A DNA stretch of 64,000 nucleotides, taken from Cercospora beticola. Its lineage: Eukaryota > Ascomycota > Dothideomycetes > Mycosphaerellales > Mycosphaerellaceae. Both the position numbers and the translations under genes were made by a program. The notes beneath the pieces were generated by a model that was not told where the DNA came from, searched no databases, and worked only from the letters and a program-made list of their open reading frames with translations. Position 1 is the stretch's first letter. Every line of letters starts with the position of its first letter. The stretch is taken from contig NC_088938.1 in NCBI RefSeq assembly GCF_033473495.1, positions 1,798,001 to 1,862,000 on the forward strand, read 5' to 3'. Shown one piece after another: positions 12,470 to 23,349 of the stretch.

Positions 12470-15400
12470 AAAGTTATATACTTAACTATAGAAGTAAAAG
12501 GCAAGTATATACTATTAAGATAGCTACTTAACTCCTATACTTTATTATATATAACTAACTAAGAATTACTTTTTAGAGAACTAAAACCTCTTTAGAGGAA
12601 AAAGTAGATTAAGGTTAGAGGGAGCTATCTAATAGCTATATATATAGGAAATATAGTAATAGGTAGGAAAAGAGGAAAATAGATTATTCTTAAGAATATT
12701 CTCTTCGTATCTAGCCTAGGAGTAAATCTTGTTTCTTAGAGCTAATTTAGCTAGTAGTATAGTATTTAACTACTAAAATTTATACTTATTTTATTATCTA
12801 GGAAACTAGTTATCTAGATAAAACTATTAGGAGAAGTACTATTTATTAAGGAAATTAATAATATATTATAGGAGCTTATAATATTATACTTTAATTAAAA
12901 TTAAGAGAATAAAGCCTATACTTTAGAAGCCTAAGAGAAGCTCTAAGAATAGTAGGAGCTCTAGTATAGGAGACTTATATACTTTAGAGAGAGTCTTCTT
13001 AGAAACCTATATAAAGTATCTAACTTAAAAGCTTAGATTCCTATTCTAAAGGAGTACTAACCTTATAGAGTATACTCTTTAGTAAAGATAAAGAAATATA
13101 GAGGGAAGGAAACTAAAAGAAAACTCTAGAGGTTATTACTTATTTCTATCGATATCTATAGACCTTTACCTATCTTAAGATTAGGATATAAATAGTAGCT
13201 TAAGATTATTAATAACTTCTTAAAAAAGAAATAGACTTTCCTAATAAAGTCTAGAGAAGATATACTAAGTATTCTTAGAGACTAGAAGGTAAAAGCTAAG
13301 CTATAATTAGGAAACCCTCTCTAGATTATAAGGAGTAATAGAGCAAGGGAGCTTCTTACTATACTAAAGTAGTAGGAGAAGGAATATAGAATTTCCTTCT
13401 ATATAACTAAAGTATATAACTCTATCTAGAATAGAGTAGTTAAGAAGTTAATCTAAACCTCTAAAGACTATATAAGAGCAATACTAGAAGATACCTATAT
13501 ACCTATTAAATTCTAGCTAGAAGTATTAGCAGCCTATATAGTTATTAGAAATTCCCTTCCTAATAGCCTAGAAATTAATAGATTTAAGGTATTACCTAAG
13601 GAAGCCTTCTTAGGTATTTAACTCTTAGTATTATACTTTAGAGTTTAGAGTTGCAAAGTAGTAGTCTATATAAATCCTAAGTCCTAGCTAGCTAGAATAA
13701 GATTAGATAAACTAATAAATAGAAGCAAAGATACTATATTTATTAAGTATATTCCTAATACTACTAAAATATAGCTCTTCTAGGAGCCTAATATAAGAGC
13801 TATTAAAGCCTATAGCACTACTACTTAGTTTAAGTATAAGAAAGGAAGAGATATAGAGCTAAATATTCCTAAGCTTAATTAAGCAAGTAGTATACCTATT
13901 AGAAACCTAGTTAGAAGACTTCTAAAGAAGCTAATAGTAGTTATACTTTCTATAGCTGCTATACTTATAGCTATAGTAACTAAACCTATAGGTCCTAGCT
14001 AAATACTCTTTATATAGTTACTACTTCTACTAAAGGATAAGGAGGAGTACTAGAGGATAGAGAATCTAGAAGAAGAAAACTCTAGAGAACTATAACTCTA
14101 GTAGGAGAAAAGTAGAACTACTAAACTACCTAAGTTAAGCTAGGAAATTAATAGATAAGCTAGTTCTAGCACTAGTAGGAGACTATATTTAAAAGCAAAA
14201 GGATTAACTATTATATAGTAGGACCTATAAGAATATAAGAATTAGGAGAGGAACTAAGACTAAACCTATAGCTAAAAGAAAAGGAGATCTATCTTAGATA
14301 AAGGACTAGGCCTAGAGCTAAAAGCTTATAGTATAGTAATAAAATAAGTACTTTAGAAGAGATAGAGAGAATATAGATAGAAGGAGAAGCTAAGTACTAA
14401 GTACTATAGAGCATTCCTTAGCTAAGTCTAAAGCTAAGAATAGGAGTAGATTTAGGAAGCCCTATTAGAGGTTTAAGAATCTATATTTATAGCAATTGCC
14501 TCTTAAGTCTCTATATAGAGATAAGAAGTACCTATTCTAAAGTCCTATAAAGAGGTAATTTAGGATCCTAAATAGGGATATATATAAGAGAATATAGTCT
14601 AAAAGGAACTAACTATATTAAGAAGTAATAATACCTAGATAGAAGTTATTCTACCTAAAGAAGCAAACCTTATTATATCTAAGTAGATATTTAATATAAA
14701 GAGATTAATTAGTAGAGCTATTAAGAAGTTTAAAGTAAGACTAGTTATAAGAAGTTTCTTTTAGAAGTTTAGAGTTAATTTCTAAGAGACCTTTATACTA
14801 ATAGTTAAGTATAATACTTTAAGAGTATTTATAGCTATAGTTTATAAGAAGGATCTAGAACTTTACTAAGTAGATATAAACAATATATTTACTAAGAGTA
14901 AGCTTTAGGAAGAAATCTTTATAATTCTACCTCTAGGAGTTAAGATTCTACCTAGTATAGTCCTATAAATCCTAAGAAGCCTATATAGACTAAAGTAAGT
15001 AGTAAGAGACTAGAACAAACTCTATATCTTAAAGTTAAAACAGATTAGGTTTATATAATTAGAAGTAGACCTATACCTTCTTATCTACTAGAAAAGGAAT
15101 ATTCTAATCCTAACCTATATAGATAATATTCTAATTATAGTACTAAAGCTAGAAAATATACTTTAGTTTAAGGAATAGCTAGGCAAGGTATTTAAGATTA
15201 AGGATTTTAGAGAACTAGAGAAAATCCTTAGGATAAGGTTAATAAAAGATAGATAAGCTAGGATTCTAAAGCTTAATTAGGAATACTTTATCTAGGAGAA
15301 CCTTATAAAGCTAGGAATAACTAAGGAGATAGCTAACCTAACTCTCTTACTAATAGATAGTTATAATAGCCTAAAACTAATAGGCTTATATAATAAGAGA

Positions 15401-16110
15401 AAGAACAAGATAGAGTACTAAAGCTAAACTAGTACCTAGATATAGCCTATAGTTATAATAAGACTAGATATTGCTTTCTCTCTTAGAAGGTTAAGCTTAT
15501 ATGTCTTAGACCCGACTAAGAGGTATATATAAGCTCTAAAGAAACTAGCAAGATACCTAAGGTTATCTTAAGACTTAGAATTAATATTTAGGAGAAATAG
15601 AGGAAGCCTAATAGGATATTTAGACTCTAACTATATAATAGATAAAGCAGATAGAGTCTTAATCCTTAGGAGTATCTTCTTCCTTTATAGAGCCCTAGTT
15701 TCTTAGATAAGTAGAAAGCAAAAGTCTATTATAATATTAATAATAGAAGCTAAGTATATAGCTATAAATATATATATAAAGCAATCTTAGTTCCTAGTAG
15801 CACTCTTAAGGGAGATAGACTATATAGAGTTAGTAGGAGAATACCTATTCTAACTAACTATAAAAGTATATCCTAATATAGTAAAAGAGCTAAGGCTAGT
15901 ATAAATTATAGGAGACAACTAAGCAGCTTTAACTCTTATTAAGGATATATATACCTATAAGAGATCTAAATATATTAATATTATATATAACTATATTAGA
16001 TATCTCTAGCGGTAAAGGAAAGTTATAGTAGAATATATTCTAATAAAAGAGATAGTTGCTAATAGCCTAACTAAACTAAAGAATAGGCTATAGTTTTAGG
16101 AGTTTATAAG
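12470..16110 (+). pseudogene. Copia pol relic (protease, integrase, RT, RNase H)
   Basis: Conceptual reading through the stops shows ordered Copia pol fragments. An aspartic-protease-like VKGKYILLR...LLNSYT is near 12490-12540. Integrase-like text (NPL.IIRSNRARELL, then NSI.NGVVKKLI) lies at about 13310-13460. The RT start KVRLVIRSFL and VDINNIFTKSKL are at about 14730-14900. The RT active site reads TYIDNILI instead of YVDD near 15115. The RNase H text SLIGYLDSNY and VS.ISRKQKS, then IIEAKYIA, is at 15600-15765. Most stops sit where Gln or Trp is expected (CAG/CAA or TGG changed to TAG/TAA), which directly shows RIP. It cannot encode a protein. Confidence 0.8.
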
Positions 16111-16348
16111 ATAACTCTAACTTATATAAGGAAAGGCAAAAGATTCTAGCTCTAATAAGATTAGTTCTAAGCGGAGGAATAAGATATATAAATAGAAGAA
16201 AGTAACTAGAAAACCTACCGCTAGAGTTTTTAGTTAGAAACTCTATCGATAGGGTTTTTAGTCGTTTTAATCTAATTCGTATAGCTATATATAGGGATAG
16301 ACTTAAATATAAGAAGGCAGGCAGAAAACTACCTAGCCTAAGTAGGAG

Positions 16349-16578
16349 TATTAGAAAGTATAGTCTAGTTAGATATTCTAAGGGACACTTTAGGGATTAG
16401 AATTAGGTAATATAGGTTATATAATACTAGGTTATATAACTTAGCTAATGCTTATCTTAGGAGTAAGATGCAACCTATAACTAACTAATATAATTAACTC
16501 GGTTAGTTCCTACTTATTGTCTCTACTTCTACTACGTTATACCTATCCGACGAGTGCCTACGAGAATATAATTTAATA
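16349..16578 (+). repeat. Copia LTR copy 4, 3' LTR of the complete element
   Basis: 230 bp preceded by the purine-rich AAGTAGGAG. This is the least mutated copy: it has AGGGACACT, GATGCAACC and CTACGTT where other copies have AGAGATACT, GATATAACC and CTATATT. All differences are transitions of RIP type. Confidence 0.85.
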
Positions 16579-18290
16579 GTTTCGTAGATAGATTAATCTA
16601 AGGTTCTTAAATAGCGACTATATAGTATCTCTTCGAGTCGAGTATCTATAGGAAGAGGATTATTACCTTATTTCTACTATAGTTTATATTATACTATAGG
16701 ATAGTAAGAGTAGGTATACTATTTATTATCGTCTGCTATATTATTATCTATTAGGTTCCCGGTCGGTATTATATAACGTAAGGCTTTAGGCGCGCTAGAG
16801 AGAGGAATACGTACGTCGAAAGTATAGTCGTCGCCTTCTATAAAGCTCGTAATCTTGCTCTAGCTATAGTCCCTTACTATCTATATAATATCTACGTTCC
16901 TTAGCCTCTCTAGCTCTCGCCTAGCTAGTATTATATCTATCGGGGACTCCGCTCTTAGACGCTTATCTTCTATATTATATATAGGTACTAGTAGTAGCGA
17001 TAGAGGTAGTAGTAGAGCTATACTCCCTATTATTAGGCTTATCTTTATTATTATTCGGTCGAGGATATTATATAGCGTAATATAGGCTCTCTATACCTTC
17101 TCCTTCTATATCTATTTTACTTAGTATTCTAACTACTATATCGCGTATTTCTCTCTATAGTTAGTATACTTATTACTCCTAGCTATATATATACTTATCT
17201 CGTATTTCTCTATATACTTCCTATACTCTACTTCTATCTTATAGTACTTCTCGATATAGCTCTATTATATATATTTCCTATATTATATAGGTCTATACTT
17301 CGAGAAGTATAGTTCGACTATCTAGAAGTACCTCTTATAGGTAATACCTCGTAGGTAGATTTTCCTAGCCGTTTCGATATTATTTACTTCGATAACTATA
17401 CTTGTCGTCTTTCTATCTACTTTATAGACTAGGCCTTTTAGGAAGAATACTCGTTCGATAACTAAGCTAGAGTATAGTATCCTATTACTTTAGATAAACT
17501 ATACGATCGTATCGTTTATATTTATTTATATACTAGTTATTAGTACGTCGTATACTAGTAGCTAGAAGCTGCCCTTCTCTATTCTTACCGACTTCCTAAA
17601 GTAAACTATTATCTACTTTTTGTCTTTTTCTAGTTCCTTTAAGCTAGCTTTGCTAGTAGCGAATACTCTTACTCTATCGCGAGTTTTCTAGACTCCGACT
17701 ATATTACTACCTATAGTTTTAATACTCTTAAGAATATCTATATAGGACCTCTCCTTTAGAGCTTCGCGTTCCTTTCCTTCTAGTACTCGAATCGTAGTTA
17801 CGTAACTAACTATAAGTATATAGTACGTATCCTATTCTCTTTTAGTAGTCGTAGAAGGAGTAGTCTTTAGAGTCGCTACGCGTATTATAGCGGCGAGTTT
17901 GCTTACCTCTTTAGTAAGCTAGTCGATTCGGTCGCTCTAAGTAGAGCAGAGGAGGAGTAGGAACGCGACTTCGTACGCGTTATAGAAAGCAGAGAGGATA
18001 GAGTCCTTAAGTAAGGAGGTTTCGGTCTTAAGAACCTATCTAGCTCTATTAAGTCTATCTATTAGGTCTATTTATATCTAGTATATTAGTATAGTAGTTA
18101 CTAGGTTTATAGAGCGCATTATACTCTTTAAGGTAATCTTTAGCGTCGCCGGCGGAGGCCTTAGTTAACCGCCTATTCTCCTACTACTATTACTAGAGGC
18201 CCTCCCGTCTGTCTCTTTAGTTTACTAGCTATCGCTAGCGGTTACTTCGTCTTTACTATTTATATTTTCTTTAAAGAAATATATAGCTCT
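16579..18290 (-). pseudogene. Probable LINE (Tad1-like) ORF1 relic
   Basis: About 1.7 kb with a different base pattern from the Copia DNA: CG dinucleotides are common, CA/TG scarce. Read on the minus strand between about 17640 and 17210 it gives fragments such as LVYKVDRKTTSIVIEVNN, ETARKIYLRGITYKRYF and RPI.YRKY...SYIEKY. They resemble the region before the CCHC knuckles in fungal non-LTR ORF1 proteins. There are many stops. The family assignment is tentative; it could also be a gag-like relic of another element. Confidence 0.4.
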
Positions 18291-18797
18291 AACTATCCTT
18301 CTTTCTTTATAGAGCTCTAGTTTCTTAGATAAGTAGGAAGTAAAAGTCTATTATAATATTAATAATAGAAGCTAAGTATATAGCTATAAATATATATATA
18401 TAAAGTAATTTTAGTTCCTAGTAGTACTTTTAAGAGAGATAGACTATATAGAGTTAGTAGAAGAATATCTATTCTAACTAACTATAAAAGTATATCCTAA
18501 TATAGTAAGAGAACTAAAGCTAGTATAAATTATAGGAGATAATTAGGTAGCTTTAACTCTTATTAAGGATATATATACCTATAAGAGATCTAAATATATT
18601 AATATTATATATAACTATATTAGATATCTCTAATAGTAGAGGAAGGTTATAGTAGAATATATTTTAATAAAAGAGATAGTTACTAATAGCCTAACTAAAC
18701 TAAAGAATAGGCTATAGTTTTAGAAGTTTATAAAGTAACTCTAACTTATATAAGGAAAAGTAATTATAAGTAGAAGACTATCTAGCCTAAGTAGGAG
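18291..18797 (+). mobile_element. Copia element, 3' terminal fragment
   Basis: Colinear with 15685-16348 of the complete element (end of RNase H, then the purine-rich tract), but missing everything upstream and about 150 bp before the LTR. It must be the 3' end of element 1 or 2, or of a further copy. Confidence 0.75.
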
Positions 18798-19027
18798 TAT
18801 TAGAAAGTATAGTCTAGTTAGATATTCTAAGAGATACTTTAGGAATTAGAATTAGATAACTTAGGTTATATAATATTAGGTTATATAACTTAACTAATAT
18901 CTATCTTAGGAGTAAGATATAACTTATAACTAACTAATATAATTAACTTAGTTAGTTCCTATTTATTATCTCTACTTCTACTATATTATATCTATTTAAC
19001 GAGTATCTATAAGAATATAATTTAATA
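18798..19027 (+). repeat. Copia LTR copy 5 (3' type)
   Basis: 230 bp preceded by TAAGTAGGAG, so it is a 3' LTR. It is heavily RIP-mutated. It closes one of the two elements whose 5' LTRs are at 8001 or 8859. Confidence 0.8.
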
Positions 19028-19281
19028 CTATATAGTATATTCTTCTACTTAGAACTAATATATATTAGATATCCTATCTACTTATATATACTATTCTTTC
19101 TACTATCTAGTTTATACTTATAAGACTACTTCTTTTACTTCTAACTCTTTTATAGCTTTAGATCCTACTATTACTTTTAAGTCTCTTACTAGAGTACTTT
19201 AACTCCTACTAGAAGTACTTACTATTATATCCTCTAGCTTCTAGCTTTCTAGCTATAATATAAACCTAGGCTTATAACCTA

Positions 19282-19619
19282 TTAAATTTAGAGGTCTAAC
19301 CTATCTAGATATAGTAGAATAAAATAAAGTAAAACTCTCTATAATAAGTAGTTAAAGAGGCTTAGGTTTCTATCTACTATAAGCCTATAAAGAAATACTC
19401 TCTACTATTATAATTTAAGATTCTATAGATACTATATCTCTCTATTTAATAGTTAGGCCTTAGATAAGTAGTACTTTAAGCTTTAGGAATTCTTAGTAGA
19501 AAGTATTTCTTTATAGACTTATAGTAGATAGAAACCTAAGCTTTTCTAACTACTTATTATAGAGAGTTTTACTTTACTTTATTCCGCTATATCTAAATAG
19601 ATTAGATCTCTAAATCTAA
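19282..19619 (+). mobile_element. Palindromic MITE, complete (338 bp)
   Basis: The left arm (19282-19408) and right arm (about 19495-19619) are long inverted repeats of about 125 bp. The ends read TTAAATTTAGAGGTCTAAC and, on the opposite strand, TTAGATTTAGAGATCTAAT. A TA lies on each side (19280-19281, 19620-19621), as expected for a Tc1/mariner-mobilised non-autonomous element. There is no coding sequence. Mismatches between the arms are mainly transitions. Confidence 0.7.
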
Positions 19620-19930
19620 TAAGAACTATTAATAGAGTTAGAAGTATTCTATAGTAGATATATCTATTAATATATATAATAAGAAATACCTCTTAAAAGT
19701 AGTTAAGAATATATTACGATTTAGCTTTATTTACTCTACTACTAGTCTTACTATTCTAGTAGTTACTAAAAGTACTATAGTCTACTTTAAACTTCCTTAA
19801 AGCTATAGAAATATTCGGCTTATTTTATTTACTAAGCTAGTCTAGTACCTATAGTATAGTATCTATAATAGTAGTATAATTAATAATTAAATATATTAAG
19901 AAATACTAAAACTATAGGTTTATATAGAGT

Positions 19931-20934
19931 TATAGGTTACGTAAGGCATACTTCTAGCCGGAGCCTCGGAGCTAGCCGCGGATATCCTAAGGACGAGATC
20001 GCGACTACGCGACTCGAGGCTATCGATAGAGTAACTAATTTTACGTTACTATATAGAAGTAGAAGGATATAGTAGAGGAGAGGACGAGAGTATAGAGCGC
20101 GTAAGAAGTGAAAGCATAGCAGAGAAGACGCGTTGGATAATAGCGTGCTCAAGACCATCGTTATTTGTCAGTCGTGCTTTCGTTTTTGGCGCCTCGAGTG
20201 AATCCTGCGTAAGAGACGCTGCGGGCTGAGCTGCGAGACTAGTGGCGAGGTAAGATCGCATCTCAAATCGCAGAAGGCAAGCAAATTGAGCACTGCTTCT
20301 GGATCTTGAGTGAGGAAAAGAACGAGCCTGGACTTCGAGGAACATAGGAAAACGCCCGACTCCCTTTCCAGTGCAGAGGTAATGTCGCCCGCCCTACCTC
20401 GATTACCCAAAACTCAAATAACGGCTGGATAAGGCTTTCGGATAGCCGAATAACAGGGGATGCTCAATGTCTGGCATCACCTCCAGTGGTGCGGCTTCGA
20501 TGCGGATCTTTCGCTGTGCGAAGCGGCCGTTGCGTTGCACGTCGATGGCAATCTTTCACCTCCTCCCTGTCGCTGGTATGCTCAGTGCCACTGGATCCTC
20601 TTGTACTCCCTGCGACAGCAAATGCTGTGATCGTTGGTGAAACAGACGTGCGTGACAGCGGCCGGCAGTGGTTACGAAGCATTACGAAGTTGAGTTCTGG
20701 ACTGCCGAAGTCGCGAGGTCGAAAGTTTGTCCGCCACAAGAAAGAAGCATGGACATCCAAGTCACTCACTTCCATCACAGCACCGCTTTCTCCGCGCGGA
20801 GCGAGCACTGAAAACCCGCTCGAGACTTCTCCTTCAACCTCCTCTTCCACCACCCTCCTCACCTCGCCTGTCCGTCGCGCCACCACCTCCTCCGCCGCTC
20901 ACGCCCGAGCCCCTCCATCCTCACTGCCGCAGCC
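19931..20934. other. Transition from RIP block to normal DNA; zinc transporter promoter
   Basis: Base composition returns to normal between about 19930 and 20160. The stretch 20800-20934 is pyrimidine-rich, as is common in fungal 5' leaders. Several small frames overlap here without recognisable domains. Confidence 0.5.
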
Positions 20935-22488
20935 ATGGCGCTGTCCAAGTCGAATCGCATCCTCATCCTGCTGGTGATCGACTCGCTCTTCTTCCTGCTC
21001 GAGCTCGTCACCGGCTATGCTGTCCACTCGCTCGCCCTCGTCGCCGACTCCTTTCACATGCTCAACGATGTCCTGTCTCTCCTGGTCGGATTGTGGGCCG
21101 TCAAGGCTGCGAACAAGACGGCCACTCCGAAGATGTACACATACGGCTACCAGCGCGCTGAAACCCTGGGTGCACTGGTGAACGGTGTTTTCTTGGTGGC
21201 ACTGTGTGTGACCATCTTTTTGGATGCCATTCAGCGATTCGTCGAGCCTCAGGAAGTCTCGAATCCCAAGCTGGTGCTGATCGTGGGTTGCCTTGGTTTG
21301 GCGTCGAACATGGTGGGACTGGTACTGTTTCACGATCATGGACATGCCCACGGTGGCCACAGTCATGGCCCTGCAGGTGACTCTGTAAAGGACGCTGAAG
21401 AAGGACACGCGGGACACGATCATGGGCACGACCATGTTCACGCCAATGGAGAATCTCATGCTGGCCACAAGCACGATCACAAGGATACTGCCAGCGAAGC
21501 TACCGCTATCGCCGACGATGCGGCCAACAGTCCTAAGAGGGCAAGACGGCACAGCAGGTCGACCTCACGAGGCTTTCCTGAAGACTTCTCGGGCCCCAGC
21601 CAGTTCCGAAACTCCATCATCGCCATGGGCCAAGGCCGACTTGATACTGTCGATTCGGAAGAGGGCAGCGAGGCTGGTGAAATCGTTCCAGCTCCAATCT
21701 TGACTGAGGACCAGCCATTGATGGCAGGAACTGCACAAAAGATCTCCTATGGCAGCGCGGCAGCTGAGCGTAGATCCTTTGACCACCGCGCACACAAGCA
21801 CTCTCAACCACGGGAAGCTGGCAAGGGCCACGGCGGCCACTCGCACGGCGATCTCAACATGAAGGGTATCTTCTTGCACGTCATGGGTGATGCCCTCGGC
21901 AACATTGGTGTTATCGCGACTGCTCTCATCATCTGGCTCACCAAATTTCCTGGCAGGTTCTACTTCGATCCCGCCATTTCCCTTGTCATCACATGCATTA
22001 TTTTGGCTTCAGCAATTCCTCTCTGCAAGGCCGCATCTCGAATTCTCCTGCAGGCTGTTCCCTACGGCATAGAGGTCGATGATATCAAGGATGATATTGA
22101 GGACCTCGAGGGCATCGACAGCTGCCACCACGTCCACGTCTGGCAACTCAGCGACACCAAACTCGTCGCTTCTCTTCACGTTCGCGTCACATTCAACTTC
22201 AAGGGTGAAGGATCCCAACGATATATGGCACTAGCTTCTGCTATCCGAAAGTGCCTCCACGAATATGGCATCCACTCATCAACTATTCAACCTGAGTTCC
22301 ACTCCGAATCAGAAGACGGATCACAGCACGAGCTTGGTCAACCATCACGAACAGGATCCGTCCGTGGCGACACGTCTTGCCTTCTCGAGTGCACTGATGA
22401 TTGCGGTGGAGGCAAGAGCTGTTGTCCTCCAGCCGGGTCGAGTGCCGAAGACAGTCACGACCACAGTGGGCACGGGCACTCGCACTAA
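20935..22488 (+). CDS. zrc1: CDF zinc/cation-proton exporter (Zrc1/Cot1 family)
   Basis: A single exon of 517 residues starting at the ATG in cagccATGg. Cation diffusion facilitators move Zn2+ (sometimes Co2+ or Cd2+) out of the cytosol, here most likely into the vacuole. Helix 2 carries the metal site HMLND (H41, D45) and helix 5 carries HVMGD, the two HxxxD pairs of zinc-selective members. KMYTYGYQRAETLG between helices 2 and 3 is a family signature. The loop between helices 4 and 5 is long and His-rich (HDHGHAHGGHSHG, then further His/Asp repeats, then HKH...HGGHSHGD), as in Zrc1. The cytosolic C-terminal domain holds the HHVHVWQLSD stretch, and the tail has a short Cys/His-rich end. This is the first intact gene after the transposon block. 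Confidence 0.92.
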   Translation: MALSKSNRILILLVIDSLFFLLELVTGYAVHSLALVADSFHMLNDVLSLLVGLWAVKAANKTATPKMYTYGYQRAETLGALVNGVFLVALCVTIFLDAIQRFVEPQEVSNPKLVLIVGCLGLASNMVGLVLFHDHGHAHGGHSHGPAGDSVKDAEEGHAGHDHGHDHVHANGESHAGHKHDHKDTASEATAIADDAANSPKRARRHSRSTSRGFPEDFSGPSQFRNSIIAMGQGRLDTVDSEEGSEAGEIVPAPILTEDQPLMAGTAQKISYGSAAAERRSFDHRAHKHSQPREAGKGHGGHSHGDLNMKGIFLHVMGDALGNIGVIATALIIWLTKFPGRFYFDPAISLVITCIILASAIPLCKAASRILLQAVPYGIEVDDIKDDIEDLEGIDSCHHVHVWQLSDTKLVASLHVRVTFNFKGEGSQRYMALASAIRKCLHEYGIHSSTIQPEFHSESEDGSQHELGQPSRTGSVRGDTSCLLECTDDCGGGKSCCPPAGSSAEDSHDHSGHGHSH

Positions 22489-23349
22489 GTTGACATGAGT
22501 GTCTCACTTAATCATGTTCACCGAGCAGAGCTCCCTTTTGCTCTTCAGACTCGCTTCTCTCTGACCGCACCGATTGCGGTACATCATGCTTCGCGGTTTA
22601 CTCTAATGCACCTCGCTGTCATTAGTATGGTGTTCGATGACGTCTAACAGTACGGGCTCTTTCTGCCAATTCTTTTCCTTTTTGTTTCCGCGAAAGAGCT
22701 TCCGGTAACACGCTGGCTGCGGGTCACAGGATGCAATGAGCATGGTTTCAGCCAAGCTCATAGGGGTGGCTCTAATATTTCAAGATATGTGGGTGCGCGT
22801 TGTGCTTAATGGGTGGACTGGACAGGTTGGGCACGAGCTTGTGTGAGCAATGTGTGTGGGCATTCGCAAGGAGTGTGGTGTATGATAGAAAAGTCCCTTT
22901 TCGAACGGCCGACTGTGCGAGGGACCGATAGACGCCTCTTCTCAGGCTTCCGGCGCAACAATGTATGAAGGTGCTAAAAGACTATCTTTTGCTACTGCTC
23001 GATTCTCAGGATGAAAGAGGCTGGCTCAAGCAACCATACGCGAACGCCGGCGGGAAGCAACGAACTAGACATTTCTGGTTGTGTCTAGGAAGTGGCGCCT
23101 TCCCTATGGGGACAGTATGGCTTTGAGTTCGCACTATAATTGCGCTAGTCAATCGACCATGCTCTCGTCAGCAACGGAGTTCACGATACGCTCGAAAGCA
23201 ATGCTACCGTGATCAAAGCGACCACATGGCATTGCATTTGTAGAATCGTGTCGCAAGCGACCAAATATATATTAGAGCAGAAGAAGTGCGACATGCTCCT
23301 TTCCAAGTCAAAGCATCAGTTCACAGCCTTCACTCCAACACCAATCAAA
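22489..23349. other. Intergenic region with hydrolase promoter
   Basis: This is the 3' flank of the zinc transporter and the promoter of the hydrolase. A TATA-like CCAAATATATA is at 23261-23271, about 80 bp before the hydrolase ATG. Nothing else is recognised. Confidence 0.45.

Larger units (their letters stand above)
10660..16578 (+). mobile_element. Complete but dead Ty1/Copia retrotransposon (5.9 kb)
   Basis: The element runs from the 5' LTR (10660-10889) to the 3' LTR (16349-16578), with a primer-binding-like site after the first and a purine-rich tract (AAGTAGGAG) just before the second. Between them the order of protein relics is gag, protease, integrase, reverse transcriptase, RNase H, which is the Copia order. 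I found no matching 5-bp target duplication: ATTAA precedes it and GTTTC follows. A rearrangement or loss of one flank is therefore likely. It keeps more CA/TG dinucleotides than elements 1 and 2, so it is the least mutated copy. Confidence 0.8.
5830..19930. repeat. RIP-mutated transposon block
   Basis: About 14 kb of A/T-rich DNA with no usable reading frame. CA and TG dinucleotides are nearly absent; for example, 10681-10740 contains neither. TA is very frequent and TAG/TAA stops fill every frame. Aligned repeat copies inside the block differ almost only by C-to-T and G-to-A changes, the signature of fungal repeat-induced point mutation. It contains nested Copia elements, a LINE-like relic and MITE copies, listed separately. 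The stretches 5830-6472, 6691-8000 and 19028-19281 look like further mutated repeat DNA that I could not classify. Such blocks are normally silenced heterochromatin. Confidence 0.9.

Noticed and set aside
5830..19930. CRISPR array or centromere as explanation for the A/T-rich repeat block
   Set aside because: The repeats are LTRs with retrotransposon protein relics between them, and mutations are of RIP type. CRISPR does not occur in fungi. A centromere cannot be judged from base composition alone.
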